NCBI GenBank assembly: GCA_020629035.1
Contig: JAHDEC010000002.1
Location: 1-64,000 of the forward strand
Direction: 5' to 3'
DNA length: 64,000 nt
Origin: Saprospiraceae bacterium
GTDB lineage: Bacteria > Bacteroidota > Bacteroidia > Chitinophagales > Saprospiraceae
Of the stretch, positions 62,418 through 64,000 are shown in pieces. Both the position numbers and the translations under genes were made by a program. Position 1 is the first letter of the stretch. Each line of letters starts with the position of its first letter. The notes under the pieces are model-generated. The model searched no databases. It saw nothing but the letters and a program-made list of their open reading frames with translations, and was not told the origin of the DNA.

Positions 62418-63967
62418 GGCTATTATTATACATATTAGCTTTTGCAGAAGGAATGACAGTCCTTGGCTTTGAAGTAGTTGTTTCTCGACTTCTTGCACCA
62501 TTCTTTGGTGGTTCTTTATATGTTATTACTGCTGTATTAGGAGTGACGATGTTAGCCCTTTTATTCGGATATTTTCTTGGGGGAAGACTTTCCGATAATG
62601 GTTCTACATTAAAAAGGATACTGATCTTTCAAATAATAGCTTCGCTGCTACTTATTCTGTCTCCAATAATAGCTAAACTTTGTTTGCAATTGAGCTTACA
62701 ATTAGGCTTAATTGGGGGGGTGCTTTTTTCATGTTTTATACTATTAGGTCCAGCCTTAATTTTACTAGGAGCTATTTCACCTCAATTAATCCATTTCTTA
62801 AATAAAACTGATGTAAATGCTGGAAAAGCATCCGGGAATATTTATGCCATTTCAACCTTAGGTGGAGTATTAGCTGTATTTACTATAGGTTTAATTTGTA
62901 TTCCAGCTTTTGGTGTAAAGAAATCATGCATATTATTTGGTTTGATTACTATACTTCCTTCAATTATAAGCTTGATTAAAGATAGATTCATAAAACAGTC
63001 GGTATTATCAGTTATTCTGTTTTTAGTATCGTGTGGAACATTAATATCTTTTAAAACAGACCAAATTGCTCAAGGAAATACATTGCTTTATGAAAGTGAT
63101 GGCTTATTAGGCAAATTACTTGTCAAGGAGTCCAATAATGGGTTTACTATGTTAATCAATAATGACATTCTCCAAAGTTTCGTCATTAAAGAAAACCATA
63201 TTTCTGGAATGCCTTATTCTCATGTCATAGGAACATTAGCTAGTCTTAATTTAAAGAAGAATAGAAAAAACGCAGTCGTAATTGGCGTTGCTGCAGGTTC
63301 TTTGATTCAAGAACTTATCGAATTAGGATACTCAAAAATATTTGGAGTCGATATTGATAATAGAACCCAATATGTGGCTGAAAAGTATTTCGGTCTTAAT
63401 CCCGAAAAATACACCTTTGTAAATGATGATGGTAGACATTTCTTTAATACTACAAATGAATTGTTTGATGTAATAATCCTTGATGTTTCATCAGGAGAAG
63501 ACCAACCATATCATCTATATACTAAAGAGGCTTTTGAATTGTATGCTTCTAAATTGATACCAACTGGAATTATCATTGTCAATGTGGTGGATCTAACTGA
63601 CATGAACGATGCGGTAGTTGTTTCAAGAGTTGGAGATGGCATGTTTGAAGCAGGCTTAACTACCTTATTATTAAAAAATATTTATCCCTCTAATATAGGC
63701 CCCGATCGTATGGAGCATTATGCTCAAGAAAAGATAATTATAGGCAGTAAGGGAGATTTTACTCAAATTGAAGAAGATATTAATGACTTAAATCCTTGTT
63801 GTATCAGCACAAGATTTAATACCGCAATAAAAAAAGATCTCTTCAGCATGTCATATCAGAAGACGAGTAAAATGTTCGAAAGCTTTACTGATGATTGTCC
63901 AGAAATGGAGCAATTAAATTATGAAAGAACAAAAATATTAAGAACACAATTCTTACATCCAAAGTAA
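62414..63967 (+). CDS. Membrane-fused spermidine-synthase-like protein, copy 2
   Basis: The 517-residue tandem paralogue has the same layout and nearly the same length, starting RLLLYILAFAEGMTVLGFEVVVSRLLAPFFGG. The methyltransferase-like half has VIGVAAGSLIQELIELG, IFGVDIDNRTQYVAEKYFGL, NDDGRHFF and DVIILDVSSGEDQPYHLYT. The motif is closer to the canonical spermidine synthase (D-x-SSG-x-D-x-P) than in copy 1, but the glycine loop has lost a residue type (VAAGS). The start overlaps copy 1 (ATGA), so equal amounts are probably made and a heterodimer is likely. Confidence 0.85.
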   Translation: MRLLLYILAFAEGMTVLGFEVVVSRLLAPFFGGSLYVITAVLGVTMLALLFGYFLGGRLSDNGSTLKRILIFQIIASLLLILSPIIAKLCLQLSLQLGLIGGVLFSCFILLGPALILLGAISPQLIHFLNKTDVNAGKASGNIYAISTLGGVLAVFTIGLICIPAFGVKKSCILFGLITILPSIISLIKDRFIKQSVLSVILFLVSCGTLISFKTDQIAQGNTLLYESDGLLGKLLVKESNNGFTMLINNDILQSFVIKENHISGMPYSHVIGTLASLNLKKNRKNAVVIGVAAGSLIQELIELGYSKIFGVDIDNRTQYVAEKYFGLNPEKYTFVNDDGRHFFNTTNELFDVIILDVSSGEDQPYHLYTKEAFELYASKLIPTGIIIVNVVDLTDMNDAVVVSRVGDGMFEAGLTTLLLKNIYPSNIGPDRMEHYAQEKIIIGSKGDFTQIEEDINDLNPCCISTRFNTAIKKDLFSMSYQKTSKMFESFTDDCPEMEQLNYERTKILRTQFLHPK

Positions 63968-63970
63968 AAA

Positions 63971-64000
63971 ATGAAACGCATGAGATATCAAATCGTTGGA
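63971..64000 (+). CDS. Start of a downstream gene, truncated by the window edge
   Basis: An ATG three bases after the copy 2 stop opens ten codons (MKRMRYQIVG) to the end of the window. The spacing suggests a third gene in the same operon. Nothing can be said about the product. Confidence 0.5.
   Translation, partial: MKRMRYQIVG

Noticed and set aside
1-64000. CRISPR arrays, tRNA, rRNA, insertion sequences or prophage genes
   Set aside because: No regularly spaced repeats, cloverleaf-like segments, transposase, integrase or phage structural genes were found on either strand.

Overview
The window is AT-rich chromosomal DNA of a Bacteroidota bacterium, most likely a marine, Saprospiria-like lineage (inference from gene content, no search was run). 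Supporting signs seen in the sequence are six TonB-dependent receptors with N-terminal carboxypeptidase-regulatory-like domains, type IX secretion sorting domains of both type A and type B, DUF4249, DUF4382, DUF547 and GWxTD proteins, BshC, and many -7 elements of the Bacteroidota form TAnnTTTG with almost no Shine-Dalgarno sequences. No tRNA, rRNA, CRISPR array, insertion sequence or phage module was found. This is mostly housekeeping plus envelope DNA.

Layout. 1-6.6 kb: a terminator, a gene remnant with an in-frame stop (178-447), then a leftward block: YD-repeat-like secreted protein, NIP-like aquaporin, ChrA-type transporter, Na/Pi symporter with a PhoU-like tail, and a phosphate-porin-like protein. 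6.6-13.7 kb: a divergent control region with an 11-bp inverted repeat, a TonB receptor, and a beta-helix lipoprotein/TonB receptor pair. 13.8-22.2 kb: threonylcarbamoyl-AMP synthase, two tandem type B-sorted PKD proteins, ribosomal protein L19, and an SDR/M1 peptidase operon. 22.3-31.4 kb: GWxTD protein, two TonB receptors, a TerB-like protein, a DUF547 lipoprotein, a tiny type IX-sorted protein, DoxX and an outer-membrane barrel remnant. 31.4-37 kb: dapB, accD, bshC, a lone DppB-like permease and an outer-membrane protein. 37-49 kb: purM, a TonB receptor/DUF4249 pair, a sorted esterase, a VWA protein, a coiled-coil membrane protein, a PolB-like exonuclease homologue that has lost its catalytic acids, rpe and another TonB receptor. 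49-57.3 kb: a 38-residue small ORF, ferredoxin, PssA, an ABC exporter, an LptF/G permease, a PyrR-like protein and an Fe-S oxidoreductase operon.

57.4-64 kb is the most interesting part. A soluble two-PAS histidine kinase and a LuxR-type regulator (ATGA overlap) are followed by a DUF4382 lipoprotein with a 34-residue all Asp/Glu tract, then by two tandem membrane-fused spermidine-synthase-like proteins (ATGA overlap) and the first codons of a further gene. The two control regions downstream of the regulator each hold a pair of TACGTA cores one helical turn apart, one of them inside a perfect 16-bp palindrome. I propose that these are operators of the neighbouring regulator, which would make the locus one regulatory unit.

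Several starts can be corrected because a TAnnTTTG element lies inside the longest ORF (purM, the porin, the SDR). At 14.6 kb the only possible starts are TTG.
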